Positions 8,876 through 15,571 of a stretch of 64,000 bases of DNA are shown here, piece by piece. The translations under genes and the position numbers were made by a program. Position 1 is the first letter of the stretch; the number at the start of each line of letters is the position of its first letter. The notes under the pieces were generated by a model that worked only from the letters and a program-made list of their open reading frames with translations, was not told where the DNA came from and did not search any database. The stretch comes from Hydrogenedens sp964549105 (GTDB taxonomy: Bacteria; Hydrogenedentota; Hydrogenedentia; Hydrogenedentales; Hydrogenedentaceae): assembly GCA_964549105.1 (NCBI GenBank), contig CAZJTZ010000002.1:1-64000 (forward strand). The letters run 5' to 3'.

Positions 8876-9700
8876 TTATAATCCTCCAGTTACTTCCAGA
8901 CACACGCCGGTAATATAGGAAGCCAGAGGTGAAGCAAGAAATACAATAGGTCCGGCGGCTTCATCCGGTGTGCCACATCTACCTAACGGGGTAAGCATGG
9001 CAGCCATTCCTTTCATCTGGGAAGGAATACCTAATTGTATGGTCTCTCCTTCTATCTGTATTTGTTCACCACTTTCCTGGTTTTGAGTTAATCGTGTCTC
9101 TATAAAACCAAACGCTACCGCATTGCAACGAATTCCAAAGGAGCCCCATTCCTTTGCTACGGTTTTGGTTAGTCCAATTACACCACTTTTCGCAGTGCTG
9201 TAGTTCGCCTGACCAATATTCCCATTCAAACCTGATAAGGAGGATACATTAATAATGCTTCGCGGTTCATGGGGTTTTCCATCTACTTTCTCCTGTTTCG
9301 CAACTTCACGCATATACGGTGCCGCAGCCCGTATCATCCTGAATGGGGCTATATTGTGAATTTCTAACATTGCCGCAAATTGCTTATCCGTCATCTTATG
9401 TACCATTCCATCCCAGGTATAACCTGCATTATTCACAATTACATTAATTTTGCCGAAACTCTCCACTGTCTTTTTCATTAGCAAATCTGGATACTGCGGG
9501 TCTGTCACATCCCCTGGAATAGATAGCACTTGATAACCAGCACCCTTAAGTTCGTTCGCAGCGTTATCTGCACAATTAGTATCATAATCGTTAATAACCA
9601 GTTGAGCACCATACTGGGCAAACAGTTTCGCCGTTGAAAAACCAATACCTCTTCCTGCCCCTGTAATTATAACCACTTGATTACTGAACCACTTTTCCAT
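8876..9700 (-). CDS. Short-chain dehydrogenase/reductase (FabG-like)
   Basis: 274 aa classical SDR. The NAD(P) motif TGAGRGIGFS is at residues ~14-23, NNAG lies near residue 90, the catalytic Ser is in INVSSLSG and the catalytic Tyr-Lys in YSTAKSG. The C-terminus GVCLEVTGGL resembles FabG and other acyl-chain reductases. It is longer than typical FabG (~245 aa) because of a ~25-residue insertion around the QESGEQIQIEGETIQ region next to the active site, so the substrate may differ from 3-oxoacyl-ACP. It is a single gene, convergent with rluB. Confidence 0.85.
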   Translation of the reverse strand: MEKWFSNQVVIITGAGRGIGFSTAKLFAQYGAQLVINDYDTNCADNAANELKGAGYQVLSIPGDVTDPQYPDLLMKKTVESFGKINVIVNNAGYTWDGMVHKMTDKQFAAMLEIHNIAPFRMIRAAAPYMREVAKQEKVDGKPHEPRSIINVSSLSGLNGNIGQANYSTAKSGVIGLTKTVAKEWGSFGIRCNAVAFGFIETRLTQNQESGEQIQIEGETIQLGIPSQMKGMAAMLTPLGRCGTPDEAAGPIVFLASPLASYITGVCLEVTGGL

Positions 9701-9791
9701 AGCAAATTCCTTTCAACATTTTATTATTTTATTGCGAAACTTAGTTTAAAGTTTTTTTGTCAATATAATCAAAAAAAATAAGGAATATTTT

Positions 9792-10682
9792 ATGAAATAT
9801 AAATATAGTTACTTATTATTATTACTTGTTGGCATTTATTTATCTATAACTCTATACACTTTTGCTAATGATATAAAGACATTGCAAAAAAATACTAAAC
9901 TTGATAAAACGAAAATTGCTGCCCATCGTGGGGGCAAAGCTATATTTCCAGAAGGTACTCTATATGCTTATCAGCAGGTTGTTTCTCGGTGGCAAAACTG
10001 TTTATTGGAAGGAGATGTTCAAATTACTGCGGACAATGTTGCTGTAATAATTCATGATGATACCGTAAACCGAACCACTAACGGACAGGGTCCAGTAAGT
10101 GGGAAAACATTAGAAGAAATTAAATCTTTAGATGCTGCCTATAATTTTACTACCGATGGTGGACAAACCTTTCCCCTACGCGGAAAAGGGATTACCATCC
10201 CTACCTTAGACGAATTGTTGGAAACCTTTCCTGACAATACCTTTTTGTTTGAAATAAAACCTTTTACAGAAAATATAAAACCAATTGTTGAGCCCATTAT
10301 AAAACGAAATATGCAAGAGCATGTTTACCTTGCTTCTGTTCACCCACAGACTATACAAAAAATTCGTAATGAATATCCCCAAATCAAAACATGTATTACA
10401 ATTGCAGATTCGGCTGAGTTTTTAGCCGCTTTACAGAGCGACAACTGGTCAGATTATGTTCCACCTGCAAAGATGCTGGCTATAAGTGAAGGAATGGAGA
10501 AGTCCTTCAAATTAACAAGTGAAAAAATGAAAAAAATAAAAGAAAAAGGGATACAAATACTCATATTTACTATCAATCAACCAGAAAAAATAAAAAAATA
10601 CTTGATATCTGAAGTAGATTGGATATTATCTGATTATCCTGACCGCGTGGCTCAACTCGAAGTAGAATTACAAACAGAGTAG
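9792..10682 (+). CDS. Exported glycerophosphodiester phosphodiesterase
   Basis: 296 aa GDPD-family TIM barrel. It hydrolyses glycerophosphodiesters to glycerol 3-phosphate and an alcohol. An N-terminal hydrophobic segment (residues ~7-24, YLLLLLVGIYLSITLYTF) suggests export or a membrane anchor. Catalytic motifs are AAHRGGKAIFPEGT (the HRG..PEGT signature), LEGDVQITAD and IIHDDTVNRTTNGQG with the second catalytic His. Later come LFEIKPF and the end motif DWILSDYPD. It probably serves phospholipid headgroup turnover or scavenging and could feed GlpK indirectly. Confidence 0.9.
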   Translation: MKYKYSYLLLLLVGIYLSITLYTFANDIKTLQKNTKLDKTKIAAHRGGKAIFPEGTLYAYQQVVSRWQNCLLEGDVQITADNVAVIIHDDTVNRTTNGQGPVSGKTLEEIKSLDAAYNFTTDGGQTFPLRGKGITIPTLDELLETFPDNTFLFEIKPFTENIKPIVEPIIKRNMQEHVYLASVHPQTIQKIRNEYPQIKTCITIADSAEFLAALQSDNWSDYVPPAKMLAISEGMEKSFKLTSEKMKKIKEKGIQILIFTINQPEKIKKYLISEVDWILSDYPDRVAQLEVELQTE

Positions 10683-10738
10683 AAAAAATCGTAAACTTTT
10701 ATCGTCGTTTAACTTAGGGAAATCCTTTGTTTGCTAAA

Positions 10739-10775
10739 AATTAAGGGAAAGATTTCTCGCTTCGCTCGAAATGAC
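10739..10775 (-). repeat. REP-like interspersed unit, copy 1
   Basis: Contains TTTCTCGCTTCGCTCGAAAT. It is the inverse of 57777-57809, with one base difference in the flank. The GAGCGAAGCGAG core is itself palindromic. Units of this form recur between genes in many bacterial genomes. Confidence 0.75.
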
Positions 10776-10807
10776 AGGGGGAGGTGAGAAATGACAGAAG
10801 GGGGGGT

Positions 10808-10940
10808 TCTTATAGGGGGTATTATATTAATATTCGACTTTCCCTCTTCGCGAAAGGGGGAGTCGTAAGAGGGGGTATTATATTAATATTCGGCTCTCCC
10901 TCTTCGCAAAAGGGGGAGTCCTTATAGGGGGTATTAAATT
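10808..10940 (+). repeat. Tandem repeat, period 56 bp, about 2.4 copies
   Basis: GGGGGTATTATATTAATATT starts at 10815 and again at 10871. A third, partial unit begins at 10927 and runs into repeat A. Each unit ends in a CCCTCTTCGC(G/A)AAAGGGGGAG hairpin, so each can fold on its own. Confidence 0.85.
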
Positions 10941-11009
10941 CACTTTGTTAAAAGAAAAAAAACCTCCGTAGCTAGCGTGACACCTCCCCTTCGCAAGGTG
11001 AGAAGTTTT
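10895..11009 (-). repeat. Interspersed repeat A, copy 2
   Basis: Reverse complement of the repeat at 2301-2413, with a few substitutions. The two copies bracket the 2.4-10.9 kb segment in inverted orientation. Confidence 0.8.
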
Positions 11010-11015
11010 TGATTT

Positions 11016-11135
11016 AAAAATTCCCCCCTTGGAGAGGGGTGTCCTGAAAGGATGGGGTGTTCTCTTATCTTGAGAATTTTGAAGAGACTACCCCGTCAGG
11101 CTACCCTGCCACCCCTTCGTGGAAGGGGAATTTTT
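11016..11135. repeat. 120-bp inverted repeat able to form a long hairpin
   Basis: The left arm 11016-11041 (starts AAAAATTCCCCCCTTGG) is nearly the reverse complement of the right arm 11110-11135 (ends GGAAGGGGAATTTTT). A ~70-bp spacer holds a further GGGGTG..CACCCC-like match. This is the classic form of intergenic palindromic repeats and has no coding content. Confidence 0.75.
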
Positions 11136-11395
11136 GTTTTCTCTTGCCATAATAACTAACAGGCATAAGGTTATATCAATGTTTAGGTTTTAATCAAACA
11201 ATTCTACCGCCAAGCCGCCTGTCTTGCATTTACATATATAGCGAAAAAACCTCTGAATAACGGTTTATGATGTTAAACATTAATGAATTGACTACCATAG
11301 CACTAAGAAGACGCAAAGTCCGCAAAGAATAAAACGCAATATTTTGAAGTTGACTTAATCAATCAAACACAATATTCTACAATTGTTCCATAAAA

Positions 11396-11620
11396 TTAAT
11401 CAGTTAAAGCCCTTTTAAAAAATGCAGAGCGAACCCAGTCCCAATTCAAAATTAGATGTATCAATGCTGTGATAATTAGCACAATCCCTCCAAATTCATG
11501 TAAAACCTCAAACAATCCCCTCGAAATAAAATCATTGAACAAACCTGACAACGCTTGACTTACAAACAACAGCAAAAGAACAACATTTGTAATTTTCAAC
11601 ATTGTGCTTTTTTTCATCAT
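11396..11620 (-). CDS. Small two-helix membrane protein, DUF4405-like
   Basis: 74 aa. Helix 1 spans about residues 9-30 and helix 2 about residues 40-60. A His in VLHEFGG and another in LIHLILNWDWV occupy the places used for heme in DUF4405/cytochrome b-like membrane proteins, which is how I classify it. A ribosome-binding site GAAAGGA lies upstream of ATG 11620. The role is unknown; it could be a minimal heme or quinone-linked subunit. No redox partners are adjacent. Confidence 0.65.
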   Translation of the reverse strand: MMKKSTMLKITNVVLLLLFVSQALSGLFNDFISRGLFEVLHEFGGIVLIITALIHLILNWDWVRSAFFKRALTD

Positions 11621-11937
11621 TTTATCCTTTCCTTCTGTTTACATTTACAATAACATATATAATAACATACTTTTTATGTCATTTATTGTTTCTATCGAAT
11701 TAAACCCCATTACTCCCTTTGAAGTTCCATATATACATTCAAATACATTATATCTTTTTGTATCAAGTAATCTACTTTTATATGTAATTGATATGTATAA
11801 AAAATGAAAAGAATTATTAATATAAAAAGTTTTGATATTATAAGTTTTGGTTTGTATAATTAATAGAAAATAGAAAAATCCATTTAACAATTAGTTAACT
11901 TATATGAGTTTTATTAAGAAATAGGAATGGGTAAATT

Positions 11938-12129
11938 ATGTCTATAAGTAATGATATTATTGAAGATATTCCTAAAGTTCCTAAGGGAGTTATTGATGCA
12001 GCAGAGACGGGGAAGTTAGTTCTATTTATTGGAGCCGGTGATGTAGAACTTATTATTGACAGTATCCAAAGATTTCAAGATGTCAAAGGTTTAATAGAAA
12101 AATCATTTGCAAAAAGCAGGATAAAATGA
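11938..12129 (+). pseudogene. Stump of a SIR2-like defence gene
   Basis: 63 codons. The N-terminus (IPKVPKGVIDAAETGKLVLF, then IGAG) is the typical opening of SIR2-like_2 proteins, NAD-cleaving effectors in several anti-phage systems, where a helix and a strand lead into the NAD-binding GAG motif. Directly after GAG the sequence jumps to an unrelated DVELIIDSIQRFQDV stretch and stops, so nearly the whole catalytic domain (usually 200+ residues) is gone. The rest is probably a deletion join to the end of the same or another gene. It marks the left side of the defence island. Confidence 0.6.
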
Positions 12130-12453
12130 AACATCCCAACAGAATAATATATTTTTTTATTGACAATACTACATAAAAACAAGCAATAATTCTGGTATAT
12201 CAAAAGACAAAATCACTACCGGTGTTACTGCAAAAAGACTTATAGCACAAAAAGGAAAAAACTTGAACAAAAAACCAATAGATATATTCGTTGACATGTG
12301 ACTGTTCTTCACTGTTTTTATTTATTTTTGGCATAGACAATATTTGATAAAAAGACTCAAATTGGCTTTTTGCAGTAACACCAACAGTGTGAAAGAAAAC
12401 AAAAATATGAAATTACACAAAATTATTGGCATTACCAAGTCAAGAGTTTTTTG
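12130..12453. other. Gene-free segment between SIR2 stump and R-M operon
   Basis: AT-rich, without an open frame of note. It contains the inverted-repeat element at 12214-12389. The rest is featureless. Confidence 0.5.
12214..12389. mobile_element. 176-bp MITE-like element with terminal inverted repeats
   Basis: GGTGTTACTGCAAAAAG (12221-12237) is exactly the reverse complement of 12366-12382. With the flanking CACT/AGTG the arms extend to 24 bp with three mismatches. The interior is AT-rich and non-coding. Size and layout fit a miniature inverted-repeat element or the collapsed ends of an insertion sequence. No clear target-site duplication was seen. An alternative is a large hairpin acting in regulation, but the 128-bp spacing argues for a transposon. 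Confidence 0.6.
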
Positions 12454-12482
12454 TTGATTGATTTTAATTTATTTGGTATAAT
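12454..12482 (+). promoter_or_regulatory. Strong sigma-70 promoter of the defence operon
   Basis: TTGATT (12454-12459), exactly 17 bp, TATAAT (12477-12482). Transcription should start near 12489-12490, just before the XRE-like frame and mod. It is among the best matches to consensus seen in the window. Confidence 0.7.
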
Positions 12483-12516
12483 TATAATGTATAAGATATC
12501 TCTATCATACTATTAA

Positions 12517-12735
12517 ATTTGTGAAACTATTGCAACAGGAATAAATATCGGGAAAAATATAAAGAAGTATCGGAATAAACAGAGTTTATCCCAAGAAGAT
12601 TTTGCCAGGAAGTCTGGTGTTAAATATACAGTCATGATAAAAATTGATAGTAATGTAATTAAAAAGTTGTCCACGCTTATTATGGCAAAATTAACCAAAG
12701 TGATAGACATTTCAATTAAGGATTTAATTGAATAA
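12517..12735 (+). pseudogene. XRE-family helix-turn-helix regulator, no normal start codon
   Basis: The frame is open from after TAA 12514-12516 to TAA 12733-12735 and encodes INIGKNIKKYRNKQSLSQED, then FARKSGVKYTVMIKID, then MAKLTKVIDISIKDLIE. This is a full Cro/C1 HTH of the small controller type seen before restriction genes. There is no ATG, GTG or TTG in frame before the domain; the only options are ATT or ATA codons (12517, 12529, 12541). Several usually conserved positions look altered (IDSN for IESG, KKLS for KKPS). Either it uses a rare start or it is a decayed controller that leaves the operon unregulated. It ends 4 bp before the mod ATG. Confidence 0.6.
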
Positions 12736-12739
12736 TCTT

Positions 12740-14500
12740 ATGGCAAGAAAAATAAACTACGACAATTGGTCAAAAGAAGAACTGATAAAAGAGCTTCGCC
12801 GTATCAAAGAGACAAAATACGGTCTTGTCTGGCACAGGGATTTGCCGGAAGAAAAAATTGATACTCTTATCAATCCCGACGCACGAACTCCAAGCGAAAT
12901 GTTCCCTAATGAGATGGCAGGCAAGCCATTTCCGATTTTGAAAGAAGCCAAAGACAAAGAATTAAACAACGATAAGGGTAAGCCGGTTAATTTGCTGATT
13001 GAGGGCGACAATTATCACTCGCTTGCAGTCTTGAATTTTACGCATCATGAAGCGATTGATTTGATTTATATTGATCCGCCATACAACACCGGCAATGATG
13101 ATTTTATCTACAACGATAAAATGAAAAGTGATTATGTTAAGCAGGACGATCCATTTAGGCACAGCAAGTGGCTTGCCTTTATGGAAAAGCGATTAAAGCT
13201 TGCTAAAAATCTTCTCAAAAAGGCTGGCGTTATTTTTATCAGCATTGATGATAACGAATATGCCCAGCTAAAACTGCTTTGTGATGAAATTTTTGACGAA
13301 AGAAATTTCATCACGATGATTACTATTCAGGTAAATAAAGGTGGTCGCGACTATTTACCTATTGCCGTAACACATGAATATATCCTTTGTTATTTCAAGG
13401 GAGAGGTTGGCGAACTAAATGAACTGGCAAAAGAAGTTGATTTTGATTTAGAGGATTCTCACGGCAAGTATGAATTGAGAGAACTTAGAAATCGCAACCC
13501 GAAATTCACGAAGGAAAATCGGCCCAATCTTTATTACCCTATTTATATAAATCCAACAAGTAAGGATAAAAATGGTCAATGTTTAGTTTCGCTGAATAAA
13601 GCAAAGGAATTTAGTGTTGAAGTTTATCCGCTAAACAGCAAGGGCGAGGATAGTTGTTGGAGGTGGGGACAAAAGCTGGTTAAAGAAAATATCTTTGACA
13701 CAACAGATTTGTCCAATGTTGTCGGTAGGCAAAGACGAGATGGCGGGTGGAATGTATATGAAAAATCAAGAAAGGCAACGACAAAAGTAAAATCTATCTG
13801 GGACGAAACCGATGTTAGAACAGAGCAAGGGACAATAGATTTACGCGAGCTTGGTATGGGGAATGCCTTTGATCACCCCAAGCCCACTTACTTAATCAAA
13901 AAAATTATCCAGCTTGCGACCAAGAAAGATTCCATTGTTTTGGATTTTATGGCTGGCTCTGGAACAACAGGCCAAGCAGTTCTGGACCAAAACAAAGAAG
14001 ATGGCGGCAATCGGCAATTTATACTTTGCACCAACAACGAAAATAATATCTGCACCAATGTTTGCTATCCGCGCCTGAAGAAAGTCATAAGCGGATATAA
14101 GAATGGAAAAGGTGAGAATGTCGCTGGACTTGGTGGAAATCTAAAATACTATACTTGCGACTTTGTGAAAGCCGAGCCGACAGACAGAAACAAGCGAAAA
14201 CTTGTTAATGAATCAACAGAAATGCTCTGCATTCGCGAAAATGCCTTTGAATTGGTACAGGACGAAAGCGACTTTAAGATTTTCAAAAACAGCGATAAAT
14301 ATCTCGGCATTGTTTTTTACGAGGAAGCGATAGATAACTTCAAAAAGGCGATTAAAAAATTTGAGGGACATTTTAACACCTATGTTTTTTCGCTCGGGGA
14401 CGACCCGCACGAAAAACAATTTGCCGATGTAAAAAGCAAAGTTACCCTTTGCGCTATTCCCGAAGTAATCTTAAAAGTATATCGGGAGATTTTTAAATAA
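12740..14500 (+). CDS. mod: Type III restriction-modification DNA methyltransferase (Mod)
   Basis: 586 aa. An N4-cytosine/N6-adenine methyltransferase that transfers methyl from S-adenosylmethionine to the recognition site; in type III systems Mod also supplies the specificity for the complex with Res. Motif IV YIDPPYNTG (residues ~110-118) precedes motif I FMAGSGTTG (~402-410), the beta-class order of type III and many type II enzymes. The middle (~190-330) is the target-recognition region. I start at ATG 12740 because MARKINYDNWSKEELIKEL is conserved-looking; a TTG at 12728 lies inside the preceding HTH frame. A one-base gap separates it from the RelA/SpoT gene. Base use (many CGC and GCC codons) differs from the next gene. 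Confidence 0.93.
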   Translation: MARKINYDNWSKEELIKELRRIKETKYGLVWHRDLPEEKIDTLINPDARTPSEMFPNEMAGKPFPILKEAKDKELNNDKGKPVNLLIEGDNYHSLAVLNFTHHEAIDLIYIDPPYNTGNDDFIYNDKMKSDYVKQDDPFRHSKWLAFMEKRLKLAKNLLKKAGVIFISIDDNEYAQLKLLCDEIFDERNFITMITIQVNKGGRDYLPIAVTHEYILCYFKGEVGELNELAKEVDFDLEDSHGKYELRELRNRNPKFTKENRPNLYYPIYINPTSKDKNGQCLVSLNKAKEFSVEVYPLNSKGEDSCWRWGQKLVKENIFDTTDLSNVVGRQRRDGGWNVYEKSRKATTKVKSIWDETDVRTEQGTIDLRELGMGNAFDHPKPTYLIKKIIQLATKKDSIVLDFMAGSGTTGQAVLDQNKEDGGNRQFILCTNNENNICTNVCYPRLKKVISGYKNGKGENVAGLGGNLKYYTCDFVKAEPTDRNKRKLVNESTEMLCIRENAFELVQDESDFKIFKNSDKYLGIVFYEEAIDNFKKAIKKFEGHFNTYVFSLGDDPHEKQFADVKSKVTLCAIPEVILKVYREIFK

Positions 14501-14501
14501 T

Positions 14502-15569
14502 ATGAATTTTGCTAAAGTTCCAGAAATTTCAAAAAGCAGAATAAATCTGGCAGGTAAAGTTCTTGCTGAGAATAAACCAAATGGTTTAACTATTGAAGAG
14601 TCCATCTTAATAGCTGATAGTTGGAGGGCATGCCATGCATATCCAATTAACACTTTTCAATCTACTCTAAGGGAAAAATTGAAAAATTATTCAAATGGTC
14701 CTCTTGTGGCTCAAAGATTAAAACGCATGCCTGCCATAGTTCAGAAATTACGCAGATACCCAAAGATGCAATTATCTAGGATGCAAGACATTGGAGGTGT
14801 CAGGGCTATTTTAAACTCAGTTAACGATGTTTATAAGCTTGCGAAAGAATATAAAGATAAAAGCCGTTTCATTCATGAACTAGTAGGCGAAAAAGATTAT
14901 ATCAAATCTCCAAGGGACGAAGATGGATATAGAAGTCTGCATCTTATATATAAATATAACAATACTCGAGCACAAGTAGAAGAATATAACGGTTTACTAC
15001 TTGAATTACAAATAAGAACAAAATTGCAGCATTCTTGGGCAACGGCGGTTGAAACCATGGGCACATTCTTGGGGCAGGCTTTGAAATCAAGGCAAGGCGA
15101 TAAAGAATGGTTAGATTTTTTTGCCATAGTTTCATCAGCATTCGCTTCAATAGAAAATACAGAATTACTACCCAAACATAAAAATATGTCTCAAAAAGAA
15201 ATCTTTGGAGCGATTATAAAAATGAATGATGAACTTAAAGTTCTGGAAAAGATAAAAGGATATTCAGTAGCGGTGAATGAAATTAATAGACGTGGGAGTT
15301 CCGAAAAGGGATGGTCTTATCATTTGATCATCTTGAACTCTTTGGAACATATTGTTCAAATTAGGGCTTATAAAAGAGGTAGTATCGAACAAGCTACAAA
15401 TGAGTATGCTAAGGTTGAGGAACAAGCGGCTAGTGGAAAGAAGATTGAGGCGGTATTAGTATCTGCTGGGCCGATAACAATGCTTCGTCAAGCTTATCCG
15501 AACTTCTTCCTTGATATTAGTGACTTTGTTGGGCGCATAGAAAAAATAATTGAGGAAAGCAAGAAATAA
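14502..15569 (+). CDS. RelA/SpoT-domain nucleotidyltransferase embedded in the R-M operon
   Basis: 355 aa. Residues ~60-190 form a RelA/SpoT synthetase domain: a basic RLKRMPAIVQKLRRYP stretch, then RMQDIGGVRAIL (metal-binding Asp96), DGYRSLHLIY (142-150, the Tyr expected to stack the acceptor base) and LELQIRTKLQHSW (catalytic Glu168). All key positions look intact and there is no HD hydrolase domain. The RLKR..RMQDIGG style resembles toxic small alarmone synthetases (toxSAS), some of which pyrophosphorylate tRNA CCA ends and act in phage defence (FaRel, PhRel, CapRel families). The C-terminal ~150 residues (200-350) are of unknown fold and could be a sensor or self-inhibiting part as in CapRel. 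No separate antitoxin is adjacent. It lies 1 bp after mod and 2 bp before res. Its codon use is more AT-rich than theirs, suggesting a later insertion. Confidence 0.88.
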   Translation: MNFAKVPEISKSRINLAGKVLAENKPNGLTIEESILIADSWRACHAYPINTFQSTLREKLKNYSNGPLVAQRLKRMPAIVQKLRRYPKMQLSRMQDIGGVRAILNSVNDVYKLAKEYKDKSRFIHELVGEKDYIKSPRDEDGYRSLHLIYKYNNTRAQVEEYNGLLLELQIRTKLQHSWATAVETMGTFLGQALKSRQGDKEWLDFFAIVSSAFASIENTELLPKHKNMSQKEIFGAIIKMNDELKVLEKIKGYSVAVNEINRRGSSEKGWSYHLIILNSLEHIVQIRAYKRGSIEQATNEYAKVEEQAASGKKIEAVLVSAGPITMLRQAYPNFFLDISDFVGRIEKIIEESKK

Positions 15570-15571
15570 CT

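Larger units (their letters stand above)
10683..11395. other. Repeat-rich gene-free region
   Basis: About 710 bp with no gene. It contains a REP-like unit (10739-10775), a 56-bp tandem array (10808-10940), inverted copy 2 of repeat A (10895-11009) and a large inverted-repeat hairpin (11016-11135). Short 'cgcaaag' runs lie near 11310. Nothing coding was seen. Confidence 0.7.

Noticed and set aside
10808..11135. Possible CRISPR array
   Set aside because: The repeat period is 56 bp with no unique spacers; units are near-identical along their whole length and no cas gene is present.
11604..11890. AT-rich open frames on both strands
   Set aside because: Low-complexity Asn/Ile/Tyr sequence in a ~40% GC genome, no ribosome-binding site; the two frames oppose each other.
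14502..15569. Housekeeping RelA/SpoT stringent-response enzyme
   Set aside because: It is half the usual size, lacks the HD, TGS and ACT domains, and sits inside an R-M operon.
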